Assembly (NCBI GenBank): GCA_016709765.1
Contig: JADJMD010000006.1
Span: forward strand, 1-56,388
Direction: 5' to 3'
Source of the DNA: Ignavibacteriales bacterium
Lineage (GTDB): Bacteria > Bacteroidota > Ignavibacteria > Ignavibacteriales > Ignavibacteriaceae
Length of the DNA stretch: 56,388 nt
This document shows positions 20,870-29,997 of this stretch, piece after piece (within the stretch, counting starts at the first letter, position 1; each line of letters begins with the position of its first letter). Under the pieces are notes generated by a model. That model saw only the letters and a program-made list of their open reading frames with translations, was not told where the DNA came from and made no database searches. The position numbers and the translations under genes are program-made.

Positions 20870-21859
20870 CTACCTATTAACCGCTTTCATAGCTTGTTCA
20901 GCATAACGCGTGCCTTTTGTAAAGCCAATAGGTGCAGCATCACTAATTTTCTTTAGTTCATTTTCTGTTAGTTTAATTTCAACAGCGGCAGCATTTTCTT
21001 CAAGATACTTTACTCGCTTTGTACCAGGAATCGGAATAGTCTTATCCCATTGATGCAGAAGCCATGCAAGTGTGAGTTGTGCAACAGTACAATTTTTTTC
21101 TTTTGCAATTTGCTCAAGCTGCTGAACAAGTTTGTAATTATGTTCTATGTTTTCTTTAACAAACCTCGGATTTACCCTTCGATAATCATCAGCAGGAATT
21201 TCCTGATCGGGTTTAAATTGTCCTGTTAAAAATCCTCTTCCCAAAGGTGAGTATGCAACAAAACTGATATCTAATTCTTTACAAACATCCAAAATTTCCT
21301 TTTCAGGGTCTCTCGTCCACAAAGAATATTCAGTTTGTAATGCAGTAATTTGATGAACCTTATTTGCTCGTCGTATTGTTGAAGGTGCGGCTTCCGAAAG
21401 TCCTAGATATCTTACTTTACCTTCTTTAACAAGATCAGCCATTGCTCCAACAGTATCTTCAATCGGAACTTTTGGATCAACCCTATGTTGATAGTAAAGA
21501 TCAATTACATCAATATCTAAAAGTTTCAAACTTTTATCACAAGCTTGTTTTACATATTCCGGTTTGCCATTAACACCAAGAAAACTTCCATCAGCACCAC
21601 GCATATTTCCAAACTTTGTTGCGATAACAAACTGATCGCGTTTACCTTTAATTGCTTTGCCAACAAGAGTTTCATTTTTACCAACACCGTACATATCAGC
21701 TGTATCTAAAAAATTTATACCAAGCTCTAATGTGCGATGAATTGTTTTTATCGATTCATCATCATTTGTTTGACCGTAAAACTCAGACATACCCATACAA
21801 CCAAGCCCGATTGCTGAAACTTCGAGCGCATTTTTGCCAAGAATTCTTTTTTGCATCAC
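20870..21859 (-). CDS. Aldo/keto reductase, AKR13-like
   Basis: A 329-residue NADPH-dependent aldo/keto reductase. The catalytic tetrad is visible: D and Y in NFLDTADMYGVGKNE, K in VIATKFGN, H in DLYYQHRVDP. The C-terminal cofactor region has PIPGTKRVKYLEENAAA. LGLGCMGMSEFYG-type N-termini place it with the AKR13/YakC-like group, which reduces assorted aldehydes and ketones. Natural substrate is not known. It is a single-gene unit with its own terminator and a cat-codon start after a gaaaaag purine stretch. Confidence 0.93.
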   Translation of the reverse strand: MMQKRILGKNALEVSAIGLGCMGMSEFYGQTNDDESIKTIHRTLELGINFLDTADMYGVGKNETLVGKAIKGKRDQFVIATKFGNMRGADGSFLGVNGKPEYVKQACDKSLKLLDIDVIDLYYQHRVDPKVPIEDTVGAMADLVKEGKVRYLGLSEAAPSTIRRANKVHQITALQTEYSLWTRDPEKEILDVCKELDISFVAYSPLGRGFLTGQFKPDQEIPADDYRRVNPRFVKENIEHNYKLVQQLEQIAKEKNCTVAQLTLAWLLHQWDKTIPIPGTKRVKYLEENAAAVEIKLTENELKKISDAAPIGFTKGTRYAEQAMKAVNR

Positions 21860-22003
21860 TTTTTCCCTTTTTGATTATTGAAATTTTCTTGTTTAAATAT
21901 AGTCTGATGAAGTTCTAATTGAAGTGATAAAAGACATCTTGGAATTACTTAAAAGAATTTTTGCATAGCATTGGTGGGAAGTTGTTGATCGGATAAGTAA
22001 TCT

Positions 22004-22570
22004 TTAAATCTCTGTTTCTAATAAACTGTAGATTGCACTATCAAAAAATTTTCCATTAAAAAAATAGTCTTCGTGAAAAAATGCTTCACGTTTAAAACCG
22101 AATTTCTCAAGAAGTTTTATTGAACTTAAGTTAGCAGGATTAACATTAGCCTCAATGCTGTGCAAACAAAATACCTTAAACCCGAAATCAATTACTTTAG
22201 CCATTGCTTCGCTCATAAAGCCATTGCCCCAATATTCAGGTTTCATTGCATATCCAATCTCTGCTCGCACATCTCCTATTCTCATCCTCAAATAACCAAT
22301 ATAACCAATAACATTTAGTGAGTCTTTTTTTTTAATTATCCAGTTGATACCATCTTTATTCTTATATGTTTTGATCATTTCAGAAATCATTAATTCTGAT
22401 TCTTCGATTGATTTATGCGGTTCCCTATCAAGATATTTTAAAATTTTTTTATCTGAACGCATCTTAAAAAGTTCCTCAGAATCACTTAGCATAAATTCAG
22501 TAAGAAACAATCGTTCAGTTTCTAATTTTGGGAAAGCTGTAAAAATATCATCATTTATTTTATAGTTCAT
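22004..22570 (-). CDS. GNAT-family N-acetyltransferase, RimJ/RimL-like
   Basis: A 188-residue acetyltransferase. It begins with LETERLFLTEFMLSDSEELFKM, the usual N-terminus of the RimJ/RimL group, and has the acetyl-CoA region EIGYAMKPEYWGNGFMSEAM followed by IEANVNPANLSSIKLLEKFGFKREA. These fit the protein N-terminal or small-molecule acetyltransferases of the Acetyltransf_3 family. Substrate is not inferable. It is monocistronic, between the reductase and the M1 peptidase, and no terminator is obvious. Confidence 0.9.
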   Translation of the reverse strand: MNYKINDDIFTAFPKLETERLFLTEFMLSDSEELFKMRSDKKILKYLDREPHKSIEESELMISEMIKTYKNKDGINWIIKKKDSLNVIGYIGYLRMRIGDVRAEIGYAMKPEYWGNGFMSEAMAKVIDFGFKVFCLHSIEANVNPANLSSIKLLEKFGFKREAFFHEDYFFNGKFFDSAIYSLLETEI

Positions 22571-22688
22571 TAAACACTTATATTAAAATGAATTGAGATT
22601 AAATCCAGATAAGATTTACATTCAAATAAGAAAACTTAAAAACTTATTGAAAAAGTACTCCTCTGGAGATTATAATTTAATCATAATA

Positions 22689-24653
22689 TTACTTTATCAT
22701 CAACATCTTCATTGTTTCTGTAAATCTACCGGAGGTTAAAGTATACATGTAAATTCCACTCGGCAAATTTGATGCATCAAATGAAACTGAGTGAGTGCCA
22801 GCAGTTAATTCTCCGTTTACAATTGCGGCAACTTCTTTTCCAAGAACATTATATATCTTTAGTGAAGTAAACCCTTCATTAGCCAAATTAAACTTAATTG
22901 TAGTATTTGGATTAAATGGATTTGGATAATTTTGTTCAAGTGAATAAGTATTTGGATTTATCTCAGGTTCTACTCCGGTAACTATAGAGTTTAGATTCTT
23001 AAGTATCCAGTTTCCCGGATCAAATGAAATTGAAGTAGGCATTCCGTTTACGGAAATATTAAAATCCTGATTTTGAGCATTATTAAAAACAGTAATTAAA
23101 GTATCGCTATTTTCAAAATTTACCTTAACTTGAACCGGCATTGTAAAGAAAGTTGGATTTGAATTTACATTTTGATTAATCTTTAATGATAAATTGTACA
23201 AATTGCCGCTAATGTTTTGTTTGCCCCAAACAACAGAATACCTTGGATAGTTTTCACCGTAGATCCATTCTTGAAAGAAATAATTTAAATTCATGCCGGA
23301 AACACTTTCCGCAACAGCTTGAAAGTCCTCAGTTACAGCAACTCCATAAGCAACATTTGGATCGGCAGCATAAGTTCTTAAAATATTAAAGAAAACTGAA
23401 TCACCAACAATTCCCCTTAACATATGCAAAACAACACTTCCTTTGGAATAAGTTCTGTTGCTGTTAAATATTTGATTAACACTGCTGATATCCTGAACCC
23501 ATATTGACCCAACAGCATTTTTTGCGTTTGCTATCTTATTAGCAATGTAACTATCATACCCAGCTTTTCCATACCAGGCCTCATTCATTACACACTCACC
23601 ATAGGTTGCAAAGCCCTCATTAAGCCAGATATGATGCCAATCTTTACAAGTGATTTTATCTCCAAACCACATATGTGCTAATTCGTGAGCAATAAGCATA
23701 TCGCCAAACCCACCCATTGAAGTAATAGTTTGGTGTTCCATTCCGCCACCCCATCCAAATTGTGCATGTCCGTACTTTTCATTTATAAAAGGATAGTCTC
23801 CAAAATGCTCAGCATACACTTCGATCATACCTGGAGTTTTGTCTAGCTGAGAAATATTTGAGTTTAAACTGCCCGGATACAGAAAATGATTGATAGGCAT
23901 TGAATCAGTTGGACTGTAATTATAGTAATTCGTGTATTCAGCATAGTTTGTAATTGCCATGGATAGTAGATATTGAGCAATCGGATAGCTGCTCTTCCAT
24001 TTGTAAGTGTGTGTTCCGTTTCCGTTATCTGTAATTTCCATAAGCTTACCATTTGACGCTGGGATTAATGATATACTAACTGTAATCCAAAAATCTGCGG
24101 AATCTGCTTTATCAGCTGGAGTATCTTTTGCAGGCCACCAATCCTTAGCACCATATGGTTCACTCAATGTCCAAATAGCAGGATTACCACCTTGAGAACT
24201 AAATTCAAAACTACCAAACCCGCTAGAACCAGGCGTTCCGTGATAGTAAACAATTGTTGTAATCTCATCGCCTTGGTTAAAGGTACCGTTAAGTGCTATG
24301 TTTAATTTATTTGAGCCTCTAGTGAATGTTGTACTGTTTCCATTAAAAAAAACTGAATCAACAATAAGCGGATCCGTGAGGTCATAATAAATCTCTGTTA
24401 CTCCTGCTTCATTGATTTGTGAAATACAAGTTACATTACCAGAAATTGTCTGTGCGGTATGATTAACAGTAAGATCAAGTTTATAATATTTAACGTCATA
24501 CTTTTGATCACCGGGATAGTCAAAATCAGCAAATTTTTGTAAACGATTAAAATGTGCTGTCTTTCCGATTATGCATTGTTCCTCGCCACTTTGAGCAAAG
24601 TTAAATCCTGAAATTATAACCAAAAGTAGAAAAATTATTTTTTTCATTTTCAT
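22689..24653 (-). CDS. Exported M1-family metallopeptidase with T9SS sorting domain
   Basis: A 654-residue secreted zinc aminopeptidase of family M1. A signal peptide covers residues 1-20. The substrate-binding GxMEN equivalent is GGMEH (about 303-307), and the zinc site is HELAH (323-327) with the third ligand in NEGFATY (E346). The last 80 residues form a type A T9SS sorting domain: QNYPNPFNP, TSLKIYNVLGKEVA, SGIYMYTLTSG and METMKMLMIK-like end. The protein is thus expected at the cell surface or released, to degrade external peptides. The ERAP-like C-terminal domain of longer M1 enzymes is missing and replaced by a short beta domain, common in this phylum. Confidence 0.93.
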   Translation of the reverse strand: MKMKKIIFLLLVIISGFNFAQSGEEQCIIGKTAHFNRLQKFADFDYPGDQKYDVKYYKLDLTVNHTAQTISGNVTCISQINEAGVTEIYYDLTDPLIVDSVFFNGNSTTFTRGSNKLNIALNGTFNQGDEITTIVYYHGTPGSSGFGSFEFSSQGGNPAIWTLSEPYGAKDWWPAKDTPADKADSADFWITVSISLIPASNGKLMEITDNGNGTHTYKWKSSYPIAQYLLSMAITNYAEYTNYYNYSPTDSMPINHFLYPGSLNSNISQLDKTPGMIEVYAEHFGDYPFINEKYGHAQFGWGGGMEHQTITSMGGFGDMLIAHELAHMWFGDKITCKDWHHIWLNEGFATYGECVMNEAWYGKAGYDSYIANKIANAKNAVGSIWVQDISSVNQIFNSNRTYSKGSVVLHMLRGIVGDSVFFNILRTYAADPNVAYGVAVTEDFQAVAESVSGMNLNYFFQEWIYGENYPRYSVVWGKQNISGNLYNLSLKINQNVNSNPTFFTMPVQVKVNFENSDTLITVFNNAQNQDFNISVNGMPTSISFDPGNWILKNLNSIVTGVEPEINPNTYSLEQNYPNPFNPNTTIKFNLANEGFTSLKIYNVLGKEVAAIVNGELTAGTHSVSFDASNLPSGIYMYTLTSGRFTETMKMLMIK

Positions 24654-24726
24654 CCTATTATAATGTTTATTCTATATGCCTTAAAAATAATTATAAGTTT
24701 ATGGAATGCAAGGATAAAATTGGTTG

Positions 24727-27700
24727 TTAATTTGCTTCTTGTATTCTGCAAATTGATTTAAAATCGCAGAAACGACACACTTTATTTTCTCTATCTTCAA
24801 GCGTAGAAAGGTTGAACTTTCCATTTACAATTTTATCCACATACAACGGAATATATTGATTGCAAATATTAATTAACTCTTCGTTGGATTTTAATAATTC
24901 ATCTTCACCTGGATTTCTTGAAGTGCTAAGATGAATTTTCTTTTCGCCAAAATCTTTAGTACTTAGTTTTAGAGAATAAATAATTGCAGCAGCCGGATCA
25001 AATTTTCTATTCAACTCAGCTTCAATTAATTTTTTAGAAGCATAAATATATAGCGGTAGTTGAAGTGATAATCCTGACTCAAGTTCTTTTTTAGTAGGTC
25101 GCTTACCACTCAGTTTGTAATCAATAATTTTATAAGTGCTTTCATCTTGTTTAACATCAGCTCTATCAATTTTTCCTCTAACCTTTACATTACCAACATG
25201 CATTTCACCAGTATCTTTTTCTTTTTGATTTTTAAATTGCCCAAATTCCATTTCAAAGTATTCAGGCTTATACCCTTCAGAATTGTTTCTTTCCTCAACA
25301 AGAAATTTATATAAGATGGAATGTTTACGATTCCCAGCAATTCCAAGAATTTTTTCTCTTTCAAAAAAAATAAGTGTGGAGTTAAGTCTTAATTTTTCAA
25401 CTTTCTGTTCAGCAATACCAAAAATAATCTTTTCTATTTGTTGAAATGTTTCATCATCACAATTTGAAATAACAATTTGTTTACCCGTTATTGCTTTGTA
25501 AAATTCATACAGAATTGAATGAATTATGCTGCCAAGCTCAAATGATTCCAATTCTTCACTTGGCTCTTCAATTGTTTCAATCTGTAAAATTCTTTTTAAA
25601 AAATACTGAAACGGACATTTGGCATATTCCTCAAGCTGTGATGCCGAGTATTGTTTTTCTTTTTGATCTGCAAGTTTGATTTTGGCTTCCTCCGATAAAT
25701 CATTCGAGATGTTTCCGGTGTATTCAGTTACACCGAAAGGATTTTCCAATCTAAGTTTATCAATACTCAAATCACTTTTATATTTTTCAAAATCAATACC
25801 AGTTTTTTCAAATTCATCCTTATCATTTGCAGATTCTAAAGTGGCTGCATATTTCATTAATTCAAACTTGCTATACACAAGTGAAGAATAATCCTTGTTT
25901 GATTTTTCCTTTACACCAAATAGTCTTAACCAATCAGTCACAAATGTAGAAGGTGTGAATTCTTTTTTCTCATTTGTTAAAGCATAAGACAAATACAATG
26001 TTTTTTTTACACTGCATAATGTTTGATAAAAGTGATATCTGTCTTCTAAAATATGCCTATACTCGTCCTTTCGGTAGGAACCGGAAACAAATATTTCTGG
26101 TTGGTAACGTGTTGGGAATTCGCCATCAACTAAACCACCGATAAAAACATAATCAAAGTTTAATCCGCGTATTTCATTGACCGATGTTACGAGAACTCCG
26201 CTTGCATGTCTTTCTTTAATATTGTAGCGGGTAAACTGCAGTGCAGTTTTAATTTGGGATAAGAAAGAACCTAAAGGAAATTTTTTATCAGTGCCATTTT
26301 CGACAACTAGTAAATCAAATAGTTCATCAAGGATTTCAAGGAACACTGTAATCGCTTTAACATTTTTTTCGATATACTGTTCGTGATCATTGATTATCCG
26401 AGTCGCTAAATTTAGATTGTAAATAAGTTTTCTTAACTCATGCTTAAACTCATAAATTGTTTTCTTTTCCCTGAAAGGTTTTAACATTTCAAATATTAAT
26501 TTTATATCTTCGATTGCTTTTTCGTAAAAACCAACAGGAAAATAGCGATTCTCTTCATCATCATTATCATAATTGATTTCATCAATTGTTCTGCTGATTG
26601 AATCAATCCAGTTTCGATATCCGGAAACTATTTTAAGATTTGAAGAAACGCGAAGTAGATTTGACAGATTAAGCCCATCAAGCATTATCCATCTTCCTGT
26701 TAATGCACGAAAAATATTTTTATAGTAAAAATTGTTTTCTAAAATTTCCAAAAAATTTATTAATGCAATAACAGGTTGAGATTCATTGAGCGCAAATCTA
26801 TCAGTTAGGTTAAATGGGATTCCGTATTCGTTAAAAACATCACGAATAATTGATGAATGCTCTGAAATCAGATTAAACGCAACTGTTATAGAATCAACAT
26901 CAACCTTGTTTTTTGTAATAAGTGATTTTATTTCTTTGGCGATTAGTCTTATTTCTTCTTCAGGAGATTGCGTGACTATTTTTATGGTTTTAATTTTACT
27001 TGTTTTTTGAAAATCGTCTTCATTCAATAAAAATAATTTTTCACGTATTCTTTTTTGATAATCATTAAATTGTTCTTTTGATGTGTCTTCAACTTCTTTA
27101 AATCCCTTTGCTTTAAACATTTCATAACATTTATCTAGATGTGAAAACAATGCCGGGTTGTATCGATAGTAATCAAAAATCACGAACATCTCTATCCCCG
27201 CAATATCAGCAGTGTAATTTATTATATTAATTTCCGGTTGTGTGAATTCATCGAATCCATTTATTAATATTTTATTAACTCCACTAAATGTTTTGCTAAA
27301 TCGAGCTTCAAAATCTTTTTTTTCAAGCAAAAGAACTTCAGAATAAATATCGCCCGTTTCGTAAACATTTAAGTCTTTGCAAAATCGTAAATAGTTCTCA
27401 TATACATTCGCGATATCTATTGCTTTTAATTTTTCTGAGCCTTCAAGTTTTTCTGATTCAGAATTAATTTGTGCGGGTAAAATTCCATTTAACTTGTACT
27501 GCGTGATTACATTCTTAATTTTTTCTAAAGTTCCTCGCGGTACTTCGTTTTTATAGTTTGAAAAATATTTTAATTCAGTCTTCTTAAATGCTTTGCTCAG
27601 TAAAACAGCAGACGAAGCTTCGCTAAGTGTTTTAAATTGGTCAATACCATTTGATTGAAAAATCTGCGTTGTAAATGTTTCAAACGTGTGAAGATTAATT

Positions 27701-27870
27701 TTCGATAAAGATTTACCCGGTGAGCGAGTCACCAATTCTCTTTTTAGATATCTAATCTTTCGATTAGTTGGAACGATGATTAATAACTCACCAAGTTTGT
27801 CTTGCTCGATATAATCATTTATCAAACTATCGATATCAATGCTAGTAATTTTATTTTTAGATAAAATCAT
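24727..27870 (-). CDS. AddB/RexB-like PD-(D/E)XK nuclease-helicase protein
   Basis: A 1047-residue protein with the AddB architecture. The N-terminal helicase-like part starts with LLIIVPTNRKIRYLKREL in place of a normal Walker A. The middle has VLVTSVNEIRGLNFDYVFIGGLVDGEFP, a UvrD-C-type motif. The C-terminal nuclease shows GSIIHSILYEFY, then GKIDRADV and KIIDYKLSG, giving the D...D-Y-K catalytic set. The four Fe-S Cys of AddB are present: one in EYAKCPFQYFL, three in CRFCDFKSIC at the end. AddB normally works with AddA in double-strand break repair; no AddA gene lies in this window. Its start overlaps the CYTH gene stop by four bases (ATGA). Confidence 0.85.
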   Translation of the reverse strand: MILSKNKITSIDIDSLINDYIEQDKLGELLIIVPTNRKIRYLKRELVTRSPGKSLSKINLHTFETFTTQIFQSNGIDQFKTLSEASSAVLLSKAFKKTELKYFSNYKNEVPRGTLEKIKNVITQYKLNGILPAQINSESEKLEGSEKLKAIDIANVYENYLRFCKDLNVYETGDIYSEVLLLEKKDFEARFSKTFSGVNKILINGFDEFTQPEINIINYTADIAGIEMFVIFDYYRYNPALFSHLDKCYEMFKAKGFKEVEDTSKEQFNDYQKRIREKLFLLNEDDFQKTSKIKTIKIVTQSPEEEIRLIAKEIKSLITKNKVDVDSITVAFNLISEHSSIIRDVFNEYGIPFNLTDRFALNESQPVIALINFLEILENNFYYKNIFRALTGRWIMLDGLNLSNLLRVSSNLKIVSGYRNWIDSISRTIDEINYDNDDEENRYFPVGFYEKAIEDIKLIFEMLKPFREKKTIYEFKHELRKLIYNLNLATRIINDHEQYIEKNVKAITVFLEILDELFDLLVVENGTDKKFPLGSFLSQIKTALQFTRYNIKERHASGVLVTSVNEIRGLNFDYVFIGGLVDGEFPTRYQPEIFVSGSYRKDEYRHILEDRYHFYQTLCSVKKTLYLSYALTNEKKEFTPSTFVTDWLRLFGVKEKSNKDYSSLVYSKFELMKYAATLESANDKDEFEKTGIDFEKYKSDLSIDKLRLENPFGVTEYTGNISNDLSEEAKIKLADQKEKQYSASQLEEYAKCPFQYFLKRILQIETIEEPSEELESFELGSIIHSILYEFYKAITGKQIVISNCDDETFQQIEKIIFGIAEQKVEKLRLNSTLIFFEREKILGIAGNRKHSILYKFLVEERNNSEGYKPEYFEMEFGQFKNQKEKDTGEMHVGNVKVRGKIDRADVKQDESTYKIIDYKLSGKRPTKKELESGLSLQLPLYIYASKKLIEAELNRKFDPAAAIIYSLKLSTKDFGEKKIHLSTSRNPGEDELLKSNEELINICNQYIPLYVDKIVNGKFNLSTLEDRENKVCRFCDFKSICRIQEAN

Positions 27871-28376
27871 TTTTTATTTTTAGTTAAAAGTAAGTCTTTA
27901 TACGAAGTTCTAATTTCTTTTTTACCACCAAGTTTTAACAAGCTCATCATTTCATCAAATCTTTTTTCAGCATCTTTTAATCCACTCAAAACTCTTGTTT
28001 CTAATTCTAAAAAGTAACCCAATCCGCTTACATAGTCTAAATGGATTCTCGTATTGTTGTAAAGGTACAATTCTCTTTTCTTGTTTACGATAACAAGAAC
28101 ATCTAAAAATCTTTTTAAGTATTTATTGCAATCAGATTTATCAATTTCCAAAAGATGATAATCGGACCAGCGTTTTTTTGATTTTTCATTTCTATCATAA
28201 AAAATTAATGTCTGTTTATCATTTTCAATCCGGAGTTTTAATATTCCTCTATCAACTTTGTAATAAATATCTTTTTGAATCAATAACTCTTCAAATCGAA
28301 TTTTATTCTTCATGAGAATAGATTTCATTTCTTTGTGAGATGAAAGTTTTACTTTTATTTCTAAATTCTTTGCCAT
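27867..28376 (-). CDS. CYTH-domain protein, class IV adenylate cyclase-like
   Basis: A 169-residue CYTH-superfamily protein of the CyaB group. It starts with NLEIKVKL, matching the EIKxK N-terminal motif, and alternates charged strands (LKLRIE, TLIFYDRNE, HLDYVSGLGYFLELET) that line the triphosphate tunnel. CYTH proteins act on triphosphorylated substrates (thiamine triphosphate, inorganic triphosphate or, in some cases, ATP to cAMP). Which one applies here is unknown; the ELET near residue 125 is a typical metal-binding element. It is directly upstream of the AddB-like gene with ATGA overlap. Confidence 0.85.
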   Translation of the reverse strand: MAKNLEIKVKLSSHKEMKSILMKNKIRFEELLIQKDIYYKVDRGILKLRIENDKQTLIFYDRNEKSKKRWSDYHLLEIDKSDCNKYLKRFLDVLVIVNKKRELYLYNNTRIHLDYVSGLGYFLELETRVLSGLKDAEKRFDEMMSLLKLGGKKEIRTSYKDLLLTKNKK

Positions 28377-28433
28377 TTAATTCTTTTTATTTTTTTTAGA
28401 TAATAGATTTAATATTTATTCTTAATTTCTGTT

Positions 28434-28519
28434 GTCATTTCGAACCCGATTCATCGGGTGAGAAACCTTCTACAATACTACCTAACAGATTTCTCAGTCT
28501 AAGACTCCTTCGAAATGAC
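28434..28519. repeat. Palindromic intergenic repeat, GTCATTTCGAA family
   Basis: An 86-base element bounded by a perfect 11-base inverted repeat (GTCATTTCGAA and TTCGAAATGAC). Inside is CAGATTTCTCAGTC, also seen in part at 56070-56120. It lies in the 180-base gap between the CYTH and methyltransferase genes and has no open frame. It looks like a non-coding dispersed palindromic element. Confidence 0.7.
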
Positions 28520-28556
28520 TGTTCCCTAAAAGTCAATTGCAATGACTAGCTGCTGC

Positions 28557-29153
28557 TCATTTAATTTTTCTGTAAATCTGCAATAGTTCTCTGCCTTTGC
28601 GCGGGTTAATCGTTTTTATTTTATCTGTTGATAAAACTAGTTCAAGTCTAGCACCGAATAACTTTTCCACTTCATCTACATCAACTGCAAATGGTGGTCC
28701 TCCAATTCTATCTTCTATCGGAAAAAGAATAATTGCAAATATTCCGTTTTTATTTATTAACGAAGCAACTTTATCCGCGTATTCTTTTCTTCGTTGTGGA
28801 TTGACTGCGCAATAAGTTACATAATCATAAACAATGTCAAACTTTTGATTCTCATCAATTGAAAATAAATCATCCAATAAAAAATTTATCTTTACGCTTT
28901 CTTTCCGTGCTAAATCCTTTGCAAACTTAATAGCTGTTTCGGAAAAATCATTTGCAGTTACATCAAAACCAAACTTTGCGGCTGCAATTGCATCGTAACC
29001 ATAACCGCAACCAAGAACCAGCAATGTTTTTTTATCCTTTAGTAGTTTATGATCTAATAAATCAACAAAAGTTGGAGTTGCTGATTTCAAATTCCAGCCA
29101 ACTATTCCATTTTTGTATGATTCTTCCCAAAATTCAGCTTTATCAGATTTCAT
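28557..29153 (-). CDS. Class I SAM-dependent methyltransferase, TPMT-like
   Basis: A 198-residue methyltransferase. It opens with AEFWEESYKNGIVGWNL, the FWxxRY..G..GW-like N-terminus of the thiopurine S-methyltransferase (TPMT) family, followed by motif I LLVLGCGYGYDAIAAA, VTANDFSETAI, and IVYDYVTYCAV. In bacteria such enzymes methylate thiols, halides or selenium/tellurium compounds; the actual acceptor is unknown. It is transcribed away from the beta-barrel gene at 29236, with 82 bases between. Confidence 0.88.
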   Translation of the reverse strand: MKSDKAEFWEESYKNGIVGWNLKSATPTFVDLLDHKLLKDKKTLLVLGCGYGYDAIAAAKFGFDVTANDFSETAIKFAKDLARKESVKINFLLDDLFSIDENQKFDIVYDYVTYCAVNPQRRKEYADKVASLINKNGIFAIILFPIEDRIGGPPFAVDVDEVEKLFGARLELVLSTDKIKTINPRKGRELLQIYRKIK

Positions 29154-29235
29154 TAATTACTTTGATAGATGAAAAAATACATTGATATTAAAGCAGCAAT
29201 AATTATTTTAATGATAGAAAAATAAGAAGATTAAA

Positions 29236-29931
29236 ATGTCTAAAGAAATGAAATCCCAAAAGATGAGACGATTTAAAATAAAATATTTAGCAATTGTTTG
29301 TTTATTTCTTGTTGTAGCACCAATTGCAAATATATACTCACAGGGCATAGGTGAACTTGCGCCACCAAAACCTCCGGAAGAATTTCCGCCTAACACATGG
29401 GGAATGGATATTATGTTTGGCGATGCAGGCTTTGGACTAGGCACTTTTTTTAGAAAACAAATAGATGTAAAATTCACAGCCTTTGCTGATCTTTCATTTT
29501 CAGAAACTAAGGATGATCGTGAGTTTGAGTATTACGATCCATATCAGGGAACGTTTTATGTTGCATCTAAAAAGAACAGAATTTTTCAAGTACCTCTAAA
29601 CTTTGGTTTACAATACAGACTTTTTGAAAATATTGTTTCTGATAATTTAAGACCTTTCCTTTGTGCAGGTGCTGGGCCAACACTACTTGTAACAACTCCT
29701 TACGAATTAGAATTTTTTAACTCGTTTGGCAAAGCACAAGCCAAATACGCGGTTGGCGGATATGTTGGTTTAGGGGCTAATTTTGGATTGGATAAGTCAA
29801 GTTTGGTGGGAATCACTTTTAGATATTATTATTCTAAACTTCTTAATGGTGGAGTTGAAAGCCTTTACGGTCGTGAGAAAACAGAAATACAAGGATTTTT
29901 TATTACACTTAATTTAGGCTTAATGTATTAG
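29236..29931 (+). CDS. Outer-membrane beta-barrel-like exported protein
   Basis: A 231-residue protein with a signal peptide (YLAIVCLFLVVAPIANIYSQG, cleavage likely after the SQ) and a small barrel of about eight amphipathic strands: FTAFADLSFSE, FQVPLNFGLQYRLFE, YAVGGYVGLGANFGL, VGITFRYYYSKLL and ITLNLGLMY. It ends in an aromatic residue, as outer-membrane barrels do. A second in-frame ATG at 29263 (MRRFKIKYL) would give a more normal signal peptide, and I think it the better start. No specific function can be given. Followed by a palindrome and a T9SS gene. Confidence 0.7.
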   Translation: MSKEMKSQKMRRFKIKYLAIVCLFLVVAPIANIYSQGIGELAPPKPPEEFPPNTWGMDIMFGDAGFGLGTFFRKQIDVKFTAFADLSFSETKDDREFEYYDPYQGTFYVASKKNRIFQVPLNFGLQYRLFENIVSDNLRPFLCAGAGPTLLVTTPYELEFFNSFGKAQAKYAVGGYVGLGANFGLDKSSLVGITFRYYYSKLLNGGVESLYGREKTEIQGFFITLNLGLMY

Positions 29932-29959
29932 ATAATAATTAAACTAAAATTTATTTAAT

Positions 29960-29980
29960 TGTCACGGTTCAACCGTGACA
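29960..29980. repeat. Perfect palindrome, GTCACGGTT arm, upstream copy
   Basis: TGTCACGGTT and AACCGTGACA flank a single C, giving a 10-base perfect inverted repeat 18 bases before the start codon of the T9SS gene at 29998. A related palindrome lies just past that gene. It could fold as a hairpin in the leader or act as a protein-binding site. Confidence 0.75.
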
Positions 29981-29997
29981 GACTTTGAAGGGGAATA

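Noticed and set aside
28434..28519. Considered as a CRISPR remnant or small RNA gene
   Set aside because: No direct-repeat and spacer periodicity and no promoter or terminator; the palindromic plan and related copies fit a dispersed element better.
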